Below, one piece after another: positions 8,226 to 15,496 of a stretch of DNA of 37,049 bases. Made by a program: the position numbers and the translations under genes. Source of the DNA: Streptomyces verrucosisporus (lineage in GTDB: Bacteria > Actinomycetota > Actinomycetes > Streptomycetales > Streptomycetaceae); NCBI RefSeq assembly GCF_017114865.1, contig NZ_JADEYH010000040.1, positions 1 through 37,049 of the forward strand, read 5' to 3'. The notes under the pieces were generated by a model. The model was not told the origin of the DNA. It did no database searches and worked only from the letters and a program-made list of their open reading frames with translations. How positions within the stretch are numbered: the first letter of the stretch is position 1; the number at the start of each line of letters is the position of its first letter.

Positions 8226-8447
8226 GTGTGCCAGCACCAGCCTCCCTGCCCGCCTGCGGACACCAGTGAGGAGAACGCCCGCCTCGTGGTGCATCACCCC
8301 GAGCAGGGCTGGGCGCTGCGGAGTGACGGCGCCGTGTTGTTCGAAGACACCGGCCTGCTGCTCGCCGACGGCCAGGTCGTCCTCCCGCACCGGCTCCAGG
8401 ATGCCGGCCGTCCGGTGCCCGAGGTTTCCGGCCGGAGCGCGGCATGA
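8226..8447 (+). CDS. DUF5999 family protein, 73 aa
   Basis: A 73-residue protein with the characteristic N-terminus MCQHQPPCPPAD and the internal run VVHHPEQGWALRSDGAVLF, followed by EDTG and LPHR. These are the signature of the Streptomyces DUF5999 family, whose function is unknown. The conserved Cys-x4-Pro-Cys and His near the start could bind a metal (inference). The start is GTG at 8226, with AAGGA upstream. The stop overlaps the next gene start by 4 nt (ATGA), so it is translated together with the methyltransferase. Confidence 0.8.
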   Translation: MCQHQPPCPPADTSEENARLVVHHPEQGWALRSDGAVLFEDTGLLLADGQVVLPHRLQDAGRPVPEVSGRSAA

Positions 8448-9271
8448 ACACAGTCGCCTTCCCTGCCGCCGCGCCTCTGGCCTACGGGCCGGTGGAACCG
8501 TCCCGTAGGCCCAGTTCGGCCCGCCTGTCCAACCTCCTGCTGGACGGGAAGGACCACTACGAGTGTGATCGGCTCCTCGCCGCGGAGCTGTTGGCGGTCG
8601 CGCCGGGGCTGGAGACGGCCGCGCAGATCAACCGATCCTTCGGCCATCGAGCCGTCCAGCTCATGGCCGACCGGGGCATCGATCAGTTCCTCGACCTGGG
8701 GTGCGGCCTGCCGTACGGGGAGAGCCTGCATGAGACGGCCGCTGTTCGGCATCCCGGCGTGCGATTCCTGTACGTCGATCACGACCCTCATGTCATCGCC
8801 CACGCCCAGGCACTGATGACCCCCCAGCTGCCGGCCGTGGCCGCGCACCTGCTGGCCGACATCCGGCAGACGGAGACGGTGCTGTCCTCGCCCGAAGCTG
8901 CCGAGGTCCTCGTCCCGGGCCGGCCGGTGGGGGTATTGGTGCACGCGGTGCTGCACCTGCTCGGTGACGATGCGGTCGCCGCGCTGCTCGCCGCGTTGCG
9001 GGGCTGGCTGCCGCCTGGGAGCTGTGTGTCCGTCACTCACCCGGCCGCGGATCTGCGGCCTCAGGACGCCCGGCACGAGGCCATGCTGTGCGCTGCCGCG
9101 GGCCTGCCTTTGTGGCACCGCACCCGGCGGGAGATCGCCGATCTCCTGGGCGGGCTCGAGTTGCTGGAGCCCGGCATCGCCCCGACCGGGGTGTGGCTGC
9201 CCGACCACCTGACCGGTGAGCTGCCGCTGTCCGCGTCTGCCGCGTGGGCCGCCATCGCCGCCGTGCCCTGA
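8444..9271 (+). CDS. S-adenosyl methyltransferase (PF04672/DUF574 family)
   Basis: A 275-residue class I SAM-dependent methyltransferase of the actinobacterial DUF574 (Methyltransf_19) type. Visible landmarks are the N-terminal SARLSNLLLDGKDHYECDR (family SxxRxxDYxLGGKDNFxxDR), motif I FLDLGCGLP near residue 82, and the acidic strand-2 end YVDHDPHVI near residue 109. The substrate of the family is unknown. The ATG overlaps the DUF5999 stop by 4 nt. A small GC hairpin follows the stop. These proteins are frequent neighbours of conservons and DUF5999 genes in Streptomyces, which matches the layout here. Confidence 0.87.
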   Translation: MNTVAFPAAAPLAYGPVEPSRRPSSARLSNLLLDGKDHYECDRLLAAELLAVAPGLETAAQINRSFGHRAVQLMADRGIDQFLDLGCGLPYGESLHETAAVRHPGVRFLYVDHDPHVIAHAQALMTPQLPAVAAHLLADIRQTETVLSSPEAAEVLVPGRPVGVLVHAVLHLLGDDAVAALLAALRGWLPPGSCVSVTHPAADLRPQDARHEAMLCAAAGLPLWHRTRREIADLLGGLELLEPGIAPTGVWLPDHLTGELPLSASAAWAAIAAVP

Positions 9272-9297
9272 CCGGCGGCTCTTCCCGAGACTGGCCG

Positions 9298-9319
9298 CCG
9301 GGGTGCGATGCACCCCCGG
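9298..9319 (+). terminator. Small GC hairpin after the methyltransferase gene
   Basis: GGGGTGC (9300-9306) and GCACCCC (9310-9316) pair perfectly around a 3-nt GAT loop, 28 nt after the methyltransferase stop. There is no U-tract, as is common in Streptomyces. It may be a terminator or partial attenuator before the conservon. Confidence 0.4.
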
Positions 9320-9406
9320 GCCGTGCGGCTTCCCCCGACGCCCACGACACGGATACCGCTCGCACCCCGGCGGCTTTCCACCCGACTTCGCTTCGTAAGG
9401 ACTGTG

Positions 9407-10706
9407 ATGAACCTGTTGGTGACGGCAGTGTTGGCCGTCCTGCTCGCTGCCGTGGTGGTGGCGCTGATACGGCAGGTGCTGGCCCGGTGCCGTCTGGAGC
9501 GGCAGCATGCCACCGCCCTCCGGCAGCGTGAGGAGCGGATCCGGCAGCTTGACCGCACCCTGAACGCGGCCGAGGGCGAGGCGTGGCACCTGGCCGGTGA
9601 GCGGGTGCCGGCCGGGGTGGCGGGGCTGTGGGACGGCCAGAGTCGTGAGGTGCCCAGGCTGCTGCATCCGGAGCTGGAGGGCACCCGGTTCGCTGCCGCG
9701 TTGGACGCGGTGCTCGTGGCGCTCGGCGAGGTTCCGGAGCAGGCCGCCCGGCGGGCGGAGGACGCGGCGCGGGCGGCGGTGGCGACCACCTCGCGGTCGA
9801 TGGCCGCTCTGGTCCAGGAGGTGCAGGCAGCGGTCTGGGCGATGCTGGAGCGGCACGACGACCCGAAGGTGCTGGAGGATGTCAGCCGGATCGACCACAC
9901 CGCCAGCCAGCTCGGCCGCCGCGTGCAGGTCATCTCGGTCCTGGCCCGGCCGGCAGCGCGAGGACTCCCCGCTGCTGGACGTGGTGCGCGGCGCGGTCTC
10001 CCGCATCCGGGACTACCAGCGCGTCAGGATCACCGGTGAGCCGCTGCTTCTGGTGAGCAGTCAGGCGGTCGAGGCCGTGATCCTCGCGCTGGCCGAACTG
10101 CTGGACAACGCCGCCCGCCACTCCAGCCCCAGCACCCACGTGCAGGTGGCGTTCACCACCGGCCACAACGGGGTCACGATCGTCATCGAGGACGCCGGGA
10201 TCGGCCTCACTCCGGAGGAGAGGGCGCGGGTGACGGCGCGGCTGTCGGGCCAGGCGCCGGTGCTGCTGACGCAGATGCCCAACCCTCCCCGCTTCGGGAT
10301 CTCAGTGACCGGTGTACTCGCGGCCCGGTACGGATTCCGGGTCAGCGCGGACCAGGAGTCCGTCTACGGCGGGGTGCGGGCCGTGGTCTACCTGCCCAAC
10401 GACCGGCTGGCGACCCCCGCCGCCCGGCAGACCCAGCCGTCCCCGCCGTCGGCCGCACCCGCCCCACAGGCCGCACCCGCCGTCGCGTCCCAGGCTCCCG
10501 TGCCCGCGGAGCGGCCCGGTGGCCTGCCGCAGCGCCGACGCCGGGCCCGGCATGCCGCCGAACCGGTGCGGCCGCGGCAACCACCCATGCAGTCCCCCAC
10601 CGAGGCGGGCACCCTCGGGGCGTTTGCCCGGGGCCGCCGCGCCGCCCAGGACCACAGGTCAACCCCAACCGCCTCTCCCGCCGATGAAGGGAACACCACG
10701 CGATGA
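9407..10706 (+). pseudogene. cvnA: CvnA-type sensor ATPase, interrupted by a frameshift
   Basis: The first gene of the conservon. The ATG at 9407 follows TAAGGA. One N-terminal membrane helix (LLVTAVLAVLLAAVVVALI) is followed by a coiled-coil-like, DHp-like region up to QVISVLA. There the frame must change by one base at about 9947 (a CCC run reads as if it should be CC). In the next frame the protein continues as a GHKL ATPase: AELLDNAARHSS (N box), EDAGIGLTPEE (G1), FGISVTGVLAARYG (G2-like), then a proline-rich tail. The total would be about 430 residues. The shift separates the membrane/dimerisation half from the ATPase half. It may be a true mutation, a sequencing error or, less likely, programmed frameshifting. 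The end overlaps cvnB by 4 nt. Confidence 0.85.
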
Positions 10707-11128
10707 GCGCACACCACAGCAAGGCTGCCGACCTCGGCCGCATCCTGGACACGGAGCTGATCGAGGCACTCCCGGGGGTTCTGCGGGCCGTGCTGGTCTC
10801 CCGTGACGGTCTGGTGGTGACCACCTCGAACGGGGTGGAGCGGAACCTGGCCGACACGATGGCCGCCGCCGCGTCGGGCCTGCTGGCCCTGAGTAGGCAG
10901 GGGGCGGCCTTCGCCGACTGCTCCGACAGTCCCCTGGAGCTGACCCTGATCCAGTACGGGGACGGCTACCTGGTGGGCATGGCCGCTGGAGAGGACACCT
11001 ACCTGGTGGTGGCCGCCAAGCGAAACGCTGACGTCGAGACCCTGTCCTACGCCGCGCAGAAGACGGTTGACCGGATCGGCCGCGTGATGGGCGTGGGCGC
11101 CCGGAGCGCCGCAGGCCCGCAGTCGTGA
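10703..11128 (+). CDS. cvnB: Roadblock/LC7 domain protein (CvnB type)
   Basis: A 141-residue protein with the roadblock/LC7 fold: GRILDTELIEALPGVLRAV, LVSRDGLVVTTSNG, then EDTYLVVAAKRNADVETLSY. In conservons this small protein works with the sensor ATPase, DUF742 protein and GTPase at the membrane, a set compared to eukaryotic G-protein coupled signalling. The ATG overlaps the cvnA frame by 4 nt, and the gene overlaps cvnC by 4 nt (GTGA). Length and motif order are normal for the family. Confidence 0.92.
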   Translation: MSAHHSKAADLGRILDTELIEALPGVLRAVLVSRDGLVVTTSNGVERNLADTMAAAASGLLALSRQGAAFADCSDSPLELTLIQYGDGYLVGMAAGEDTYLVVAAKRNADVETLSYAAQKTVDRIGRVMGVGARSAAGPQS

Positions 11129-11505
11129 CCCGCCCCCGGCGGGACCGGAGCGCCGGACTGGTACGGCCGTATGTGGTCACCGGCGGCCGGTTCGCCCCCA
11201 GCCGCAACCATTTCGACCACATCACGCTGGTGGTGCGCGGCGTGCAGGGCCTGTCGCGCGCCGAATTGGGCTCCGAGCAGTGCAGGGTGCTGGACCTGCT
11301 GGAGTCCGGGGCACTGTCGGTGGCCGAGATCGGCCACCACCTGGGCCTGCCGATCAGTGTTCTGCGGGTGCTGCTGTCGGAGCTGATGGAGCACGGCCAC
11401 ATCACCACCCGGTCCACCATCCTCACCCCCTCGGGGCCCCACTCCGGGGGCCCTGACCGAGACCTGCTGGAGGCCGTCCTTGCTGGACTCCGCGCACAGC
11501 TCTGA
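11125..11505 (+). CDS. cvnC: DUF742 protein (CvnC type)
   Basis: A 126-residue DUF742 protein. RPYVVTGGRFAP near residue 15 is the family signature (usual form RPYxxTxGRT). It is followed by a winged-helix-like region, EQCRVLDLLESGALSVAEIG, and LPISVLRVLLSELMEHGHI. DUF742 proteins are conservon partners with a probable DNA- or protein-binding winged helix. GTG start overlapping cvnB by 4 nt; the 3' end overlaps cvnD by 26 nt. Confidence 0.92.
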   Translation: MTRPRRDRSAGLVRPYVVTGGRFAPSRNHFDHITLVVRGVQGLSRAELGSEQCRVLDLLESGALSVAEIGHHLGLPISVLRVLLSELMEHGHITTRSTILTPSGPHSGGPDRDLLEAVLAGLRAQL

Positions 11506-12085
11506 ACCGGCCGGTACCCACCTGCGCGGTGACGAGACGACCGTGAAGATCCTGGTCGCGGGCGGTTTCGGGGTCGGCAAGACCACCCTGGTCGGGGCGG
11601 TGTCGGACATCGAGCCGCTGAGGACCGAGGAGACGATGACCGCCGCCTCCGTCGGTACCGACGACCTGGCGGGCCTGCCGGACAAGGAACGCACCACGGT
11701 GGCGATGGACTTCGGTCGTACCGCCCTGAGCGACAAGATCGTGCTGTATCTGTTCGGGGCGCCCGGCCAGGAGCGGTTTTGGCCCCTGCTGACCGACCTG
11801 GCCCACGGGGCGCTGGGCGCGCTGGTGCTGGTGGACACCCGCCGTCTGGAGGACGGATTTCCCGTCATGGACCGGCTGGAGGACCTCGGTCTGCCGTATG
11901 TGGTGGCCGTCAACCAGTTCCCCGACGCCCCCGCCCACCCCGTGGCGGATCTGCGCGGCGCGATGGACCTGGAGGAGAACACTCCGCTGCTGCTGTGTGA
12001 TGCCCGCGACCGCACCAGCTCCCTCACCGCCCTGATCGGCCTGGTGTCCCACCTGCTCGACCCCACCCCGGAGCCCTCCCGATGA
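11480..12085 (+). CDS. cvnD: Conservon GTPase (CvnD type)
   Basis: A 201-residue small GTPase of the conservon ATP/GTP-binding family. The P-loop GGFGVGKTT lies at residues 28-36, switch II/G3 is FGAPGQERF, and the G4-like element is VNQF in place of NKxD, as is usual for this family. The listed TTG start at 11480 gives a 26-nt overlap with cvnC. A GTG 63 nt downstream (11543) would leave only six residues before the P-loop, so it is less likely. It ends with a 4-nt overlap with the first P450 gene. It is expected to act with CvnA-C at the membrane. Confidence 0.92.
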   Translation: MLDSAHSSEPAGTHLRGDETTVKILVAGGFGVGKTTLVGAVSDIEPLRTEETMTAASVGTDDLAGLPDKERTTVAMDFGRTALSDKIVLYLFGAPGQERFWPLLTDLAHGALGALVLVDTRRLEDGFPVMDRLEDLGLPYVVAVNQFPDAPAHPVADLRGAMDLEENTPLLLCDARDRTSSLTALIGLVSHLLDPTPEPSR

Positions 12086-13392
12086 CCACCCCGCACACCT
12101 TCGGCACCTCTCGGCCGCCCGCACCCGGCTGCCCCTACAACGGCGGCCAGGCCACACCCGCCGGCCCGTGGCCGCTGCCGATCCACGGCCCGGCCTTCAG
12201 CGCCGACCCGCAGGCCACCTACGCACGACTGCGAGAGATCGGGCCGATCGCCCCGGTGGAGATCGCCCCCGACGTCCACGGCTACCTGACCGTCACCTAC
12301 GACGCCGCCCTCCACCTGCTGCGCAACACCCCGGGTAAGTTCGCCAAGGACCCCGCCCAGCACTGGCGGGCGCTGCGCGACGGACAGATCCCTGCCGACA
12401 GCCCGGCGCTGATGATGATGCAGCCCCGCGACAACGCGTTGTGGAAGGACGGGGTGGAGCATGCCCGGCTGCGCGGCGCCATCACCGGCAGCCTGGCCCG
12501 GGTGGACACCCACGCCCTGGCCGCCACCGTCGCCCGCATCGCCGACACCCTGATCGACCGCATCGCCGCCCAGGGCCGCGGCGATCTGATGGCCGACTAC
12601 GCCGACCCGCTGCCCATGCAGACCCTCATCTCCCTGTTCGGCTGCCCGCCCGAGCTGGGCATGAGGATCGTGCGGGCCATCGCCGCGCTATTCGACACCG
12701 CCGCCGACGCCGCCACCATCAACGCCGAGCTGGGGGCCGCCTGCCTGGAGCTGGCCGACCTCAAGCGCCGCCGGCCCGGAGCGGACGTGACCTCCTGGCT
12801 GCTGGCCCATCCCGCCGCCCTGACGGACGCGGAGATGGCCCAGCAGATCATCCTCGTCATCGGCGCCGGCACCACCCCCACGACCAATCTCATCGCCAAC
12901 GCCACACTGCTGATGATCAGCGACGAAGAGTTCAGCGGAGACGTCTTCAGCGGTGTGCGGCCGGTGTCCGACGCGATGGACCACGTGCTGTGGACAGACT
13001 CGCCGGTGGCCACCTACTGCCCGCTGTACGCGCGGGAGCCGGAGACCTACCGCGGTGTCCGCCTGGAGCCGGGCGTCCCCATCCTCGTCTCCTTCGCCGC
13101 GGCCAACACCGACCCCGGATTGGGGACCGGCCCCCGCCAGTGGTCCGGGAACCGCGCCCACCTGGCGTTCAGCACCGGGGTGCGCGGCTGCCCGGCTCCG
13201 AACCTGGCCCGCGTCATCGCCGAAACCGCCGTCGAACACCTGCTGGACCGCCTGCCCGGCCTGGACCTGGCCGTGCCCGCCGACCAGCTCACCCGCCGCC
13301 CCGGCACCTTCCACTCCGGCTGGGCGGCCCTGCCCGTGACCTTCCCGACCGCTGCTCCGACCACCGCGCCCGCCCCTGGAGGCACCTCATGA
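12082..13392 (+). CDS. cvnE: Cytochrome P450, CYP157-like, lacking EXXR
   Basis: A 436-residue P450 coupled by ATGA to the GTPase. The heme-ligand region is AFSTGVRGCPAPNLAR with Cys370. Two otherwise conserved features are altered. The K-helix EXXR is replaced by HVLW (context AMDHVLWTDSPV), and the I-helix oxygen-activation motif (A/G)Gx(D/E)T reads AGTTP. Loss of EXXR is known for the CYP157 family of Streptomyces, whose genes sit in conservons beside CYP154 or CYP156 genes. That fits this pair, but family assignment needs a tree. Catalytic activity is uncertain; the protein may work with, or regulate, the second P450. Confidence 0.88.
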   Translation: MTTPHTFGTSRPPAPGCPYNGGQATPAGPWPLPIHGPAFSADPQATYARLREIGPIAPVEIAPDVHGYLTVTYDAALHLLRNTPGKFAKDPAQHWRALRDGQIPADSPALMMMQPRDNALWKDGVEHARLRGAITGSLARVDTHALAATVARIADTLIDRIAAQGRGDLMADYADPLPMQTLISLFGCPPELGMRIVRAIAALFDTAADAATINAELGAACLELADLKRRRPGADVTSWLLAHPAALTDAEMAQQIILVIGAGTTPTTNLIANATLLMISDEEFSGDVFSGVRPVSDAMDHVLWTDSPVATYCPLYAREPETYRGVRLEPGVPILVSFAAANTDPGLGTGPRQWSGNRAHLAFSTGVRGCPAPNLARVIAETAVEHLLDRLPGLDLAVPADQLTRRPGTFHSGWAALPVTFPTAAPTTAPAPGGTS

Positions 13393-14645
13393 GCACCCAG
13401 CCCACCGCGCCCTGCTATCCCTACCGCCTCGACCCCGACGCGGCCGACATCCACACCGAGACCGCCACCCTGCGCGCCGCCGGCCCGGCACCGCTGGTAG
13501 AGCTGCCCGGCGGCATCACCGCGCGGCTGGTCACCGACACCGGCCTGATCAAACGGCTGCTCACCCACCCCCAGGTCTCCAAGGACGCCCTGCGGCACTG
13601 GCCCGCCTACCCCGAGCTCCCCGAGGACTGGCCGCTGCGAGCCTGGGTCGATGCCCGCAACGCCCTGACCGCCTACGGTGAGGAGCACACCCGGCTGCGG
13701 CGCCTGATCGGCCCGGCCTTCGGCGCCCGCCGCATCCGCGCGCTGGCCCCGGTCATCGAGGAGATCACCGCCGACCTGCTCGACGGCCTCGCCGCCCTCG
13801 ACACCGGCGGGCCGGTGGACCTGCGCGGCCACTTCGCGTGGATCCTGCCGCTGACCGTGGTCAACACCGCCCTCGGCGTCCCCGAGAAGATGCACACCGC
13901 ATTCCGCGACACCATCGGCTCCCTGTTCGCCACCAACCTCACCCCCCAGCAGGCGGTGGAGAACCTCACCGCGGTCTACCGGCTCCTGGCCGAACTGGTG
14001 GAGACCAAGCGGGCCCGACCCGGCGACGACGTCACCACCGACCTGATCCGCGCCCGGGACGAGGAGACCGGCACCCGGCTCTCGGACCAGGAGCTGCTGG
14101 ACAGCCTCATGCTGCTCATCGGCGCCGGCCACGAGACCACCGTCAACCTCCTCACCCACGGCACCGTCGATCTCCTCACCCACCCCGGCCAGCTCACCGC
14201 CCTCCGAGCCGGCTCGGCCCGATGGGAGGACGCGGTCGAGGAGATGCTGCGCCACCAGCCGCCCATCGCCAACATCATCATGCGCTTCCCCACCGAGGAC
14301 ATCACCGACGAGACCACCGGCACCCACTTCCGTACCGGCGAGCCCCTCGTCATCAGCTACACCGCCGTCGGCCGCGACCCCGGCCTGCACGGCGAGGGCG
14401 CCGGCACCTTCGACATCACCCGCTCCACCCGCCGCGACCACCTGTCCTTCGGTCACGGCCCCCACTACTGCCTGGGCGCCGAACTGGCCCGCCTGGAAGC
14501 CCGCATCGCCCTGCCGGCCCTGTTCGACCGCTTCCCCGACCTCACCCTGGCCGTTCCAGCCGAGGAGTTGCGCCCGCTGCCGTCGTTCATCTCCAACGGC
14601 CACCAGACCCTGCCCGTCCACCTCACCCACCAGGTGACACCGTGA
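13389..14645 (+). CDS. Cytochrome P450 (conservon-associated, CYP154-like)
   Basis: A 418-residue P450 with all canonical motifs: I-helix GAGHETTVNLL, K-helix EEMLRHQPP (EXXR present), and heme loop SFGHGPHYCLGAELARLE with Cys361. Its start overlaps the preceding P450 by 4 nt, so the two are made together. In known conservons the second P450 is a functional monooxygenase (CYP154 or CYP156 family). The substrate cannot be read from sequence. No ferredoxin or reductase gene is next to it, so redox partners must come from elsewhere. Confidence 0.9.
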   Translation: MSTQPTAPCYPYRLDPDAADIHTETATLRAAGPAPLVELPGGITARLVTDTGLIKRLLTHPQVSKDALRHWPAYPELPEDWPLRAWVDARNALTAYGEEHTRLRRLIGPAFGARRIRALAPVIEEITADLLDGLAALDTGGPVDLRGHFAWILPLTVVNTALGVPEKMHTAFRDTIGSLFATNLTPQQAVENLTAVYRLLAELVETKRARPGDDVTTDLIRARDEETGTRLSDQELLDSLMLLIGAGHETTVNLLTHGTVDLLTHPGQLTALRAGSARWEDAVEEMLRHQPPIANIIMRFPTEDITDETTGTHFRTGEPLVISYTAVGRDPGLHGEGAGTFDITRSTRRDHLSFGHGPHYCLGAELARLEARIALPALFDRFPDLTLAVPAEELRPLPSFISNGHQTLPVHLTHQVTP

Positions 14646-15097
14646 CCGACACCACTACCGACGGCCGCATCCCCCTCAGCCGCTACGCCCAGATGGCCTG
14701 GCACACCGACGGCCCGCACACCATCACCACCATCACCGGTTCCCTAGAGGTCGACGAGGGCGTGCCGTTGCGCGAGCGGCTGTGGGCGCTGGTTGAGCAG
14801 GGCAGCGGTGACCTGGTCCTGGACATGAGCGGCGTGGACTTCCTCGACCCCACCTGTCTGGGAGCGCTCGTCAGCACGGTGAAGAAGGTGCGGCCCCAGC
14901 CGGGCCGGGCCGTGCGCGTCATCCCCAGCGACCGTGTCAGCAAGGTCCTGCGCCTCACCAGCCTGACCAAGGTCTTCCCTGTCCACGAGACCCTGGATGA
15001 GGCATTGCGTGCCGCGGCCTCCAACACCGAGAACGTTCACCGTCTCCCCGCCGCGGAACACTCGCACGCCTACGACGGCGTCGCCACAAAGCCCTGA
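14642..15097 (+). CDS. STAS-domain protein, anti-sigma-factor-antagonist-like
   Basis: A 151-residue protein from a GTG that overlaps the P450 stop by 4 nt (GTGA). The STAS core is visible as LVLDMSGVDFLDPTCLGALV, followed by a strand-helix tail ending TLDEALRAA. In SpoIIAA/RsbV relatives the loop reads D-S-[ST]-G, and the first Ser is the phosphorylation switch. Here it is D69-P70-T71-C72, so the usual phospho-serine is a proline and the glycine a cysteine. It may bind an anti-sigma factor without being switched off by phosphorylation, or rely on Thr71. It is the last gene of the overlapping conservon train and the last before the lanthipeptide precursor, 131 nt away. Confidence 0.85.
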   Translation: MTDTTTDGRIPLSRYAQMAWHTDGPHTITTITGSLEVDEGVPLRERLWALVEQGSGDLVLDMSGVDFLDPTCLGALVSTVKKVRPQPGRAVRVIPSDRVSKVLRLTSLTKVFPVHETLDEALRAAASNTENVHRLPAAEHSHAYDGVATKP

Positions 15098-15228
15098 CCC
15101 GCCCCGCCTTTCCCGCCGCAGGGCGATCGAGGCGAACGGCACGCCTGCGGTACGGGCTCACAACTCCCGGACCCCGTCTCAGGGCCCGGGTCGTGCACCA
15201 TCAACCACTGCCCCCAAGGAGGCACCGC

Positions 15229-15414
15229 ATGACCATTCAGTTGGAGCGTCCGGCCGCGCCCGCGCAGCCCGACGCTGACGCCGTCGCCGAGGCCGACCCG
15301 TTCAACCTCGACATCACCTTCGTCGAAGGTACGCCGGCGACCGAGACGGTCCTGATGTGCAGCACCGGTGACACCTGCGGCAGCTCCTGCCCGAGCGCCT
15401 GCGTCACCTCGTAA
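15229..15414 (+). CDS. FxLD-family lanthipeptide precursor, 61 aa
   Basis: A 61-residue peptide starting at ATG 15229 after a perfect CAAGGAGG. The leader is acidic and alanine/proline-rich and contains FNLD at residues 25-28, the FxLD motif that names the family, followed by ITFVEG. The core is about residues 43-61 and holds four Cys (44, 50, 54, 58), several Ser/Thr (45, 46, 49, 52, 53, 56, 60, 61) and one Asp (48). This gives up to four lanthionine rings. Asp48, before Thr49 and Cys50, is the only core acidic residue and so the natural target of the PIMT-like methyltransferase in the cluster. The leader cleavage site is not obvious. A strong hairpin follows the stop. Confidence 0.92.
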   Translation: MTIQLERPAAPAQPDADAVAEADPFNLDITFVEGTPATETVLMCSTGDTCGSSCPSACVTS

Positions 15415-15431
15415 GCCGAGCCTGTTCGGCA

Positions 15432-15468
15432 GTGCGGGCCGGGCGGGGTCTACCCGTCCGGCCCGCAC
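15432..15468 (+). terminator. Strong hairpin between precursor and LanB genes
   Basis: Two 16-nt arms (15432-15447 and 15453-15468) pair around a 5-nt GTCTA loop. The only non-Watson-Crick position is a G-U. There is no U-tract. It sits 17 nt after the precursor stop and 28 nt before the LanB start, the usual place for a partial terminator or RNA-stabilising hairpin that lets the peptide be made in excess over its enzymes. Confidence 0.8.
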
Positions 15469-15496
15469 ACCCCCGCCTATCGAGAACGGAGTAGTG

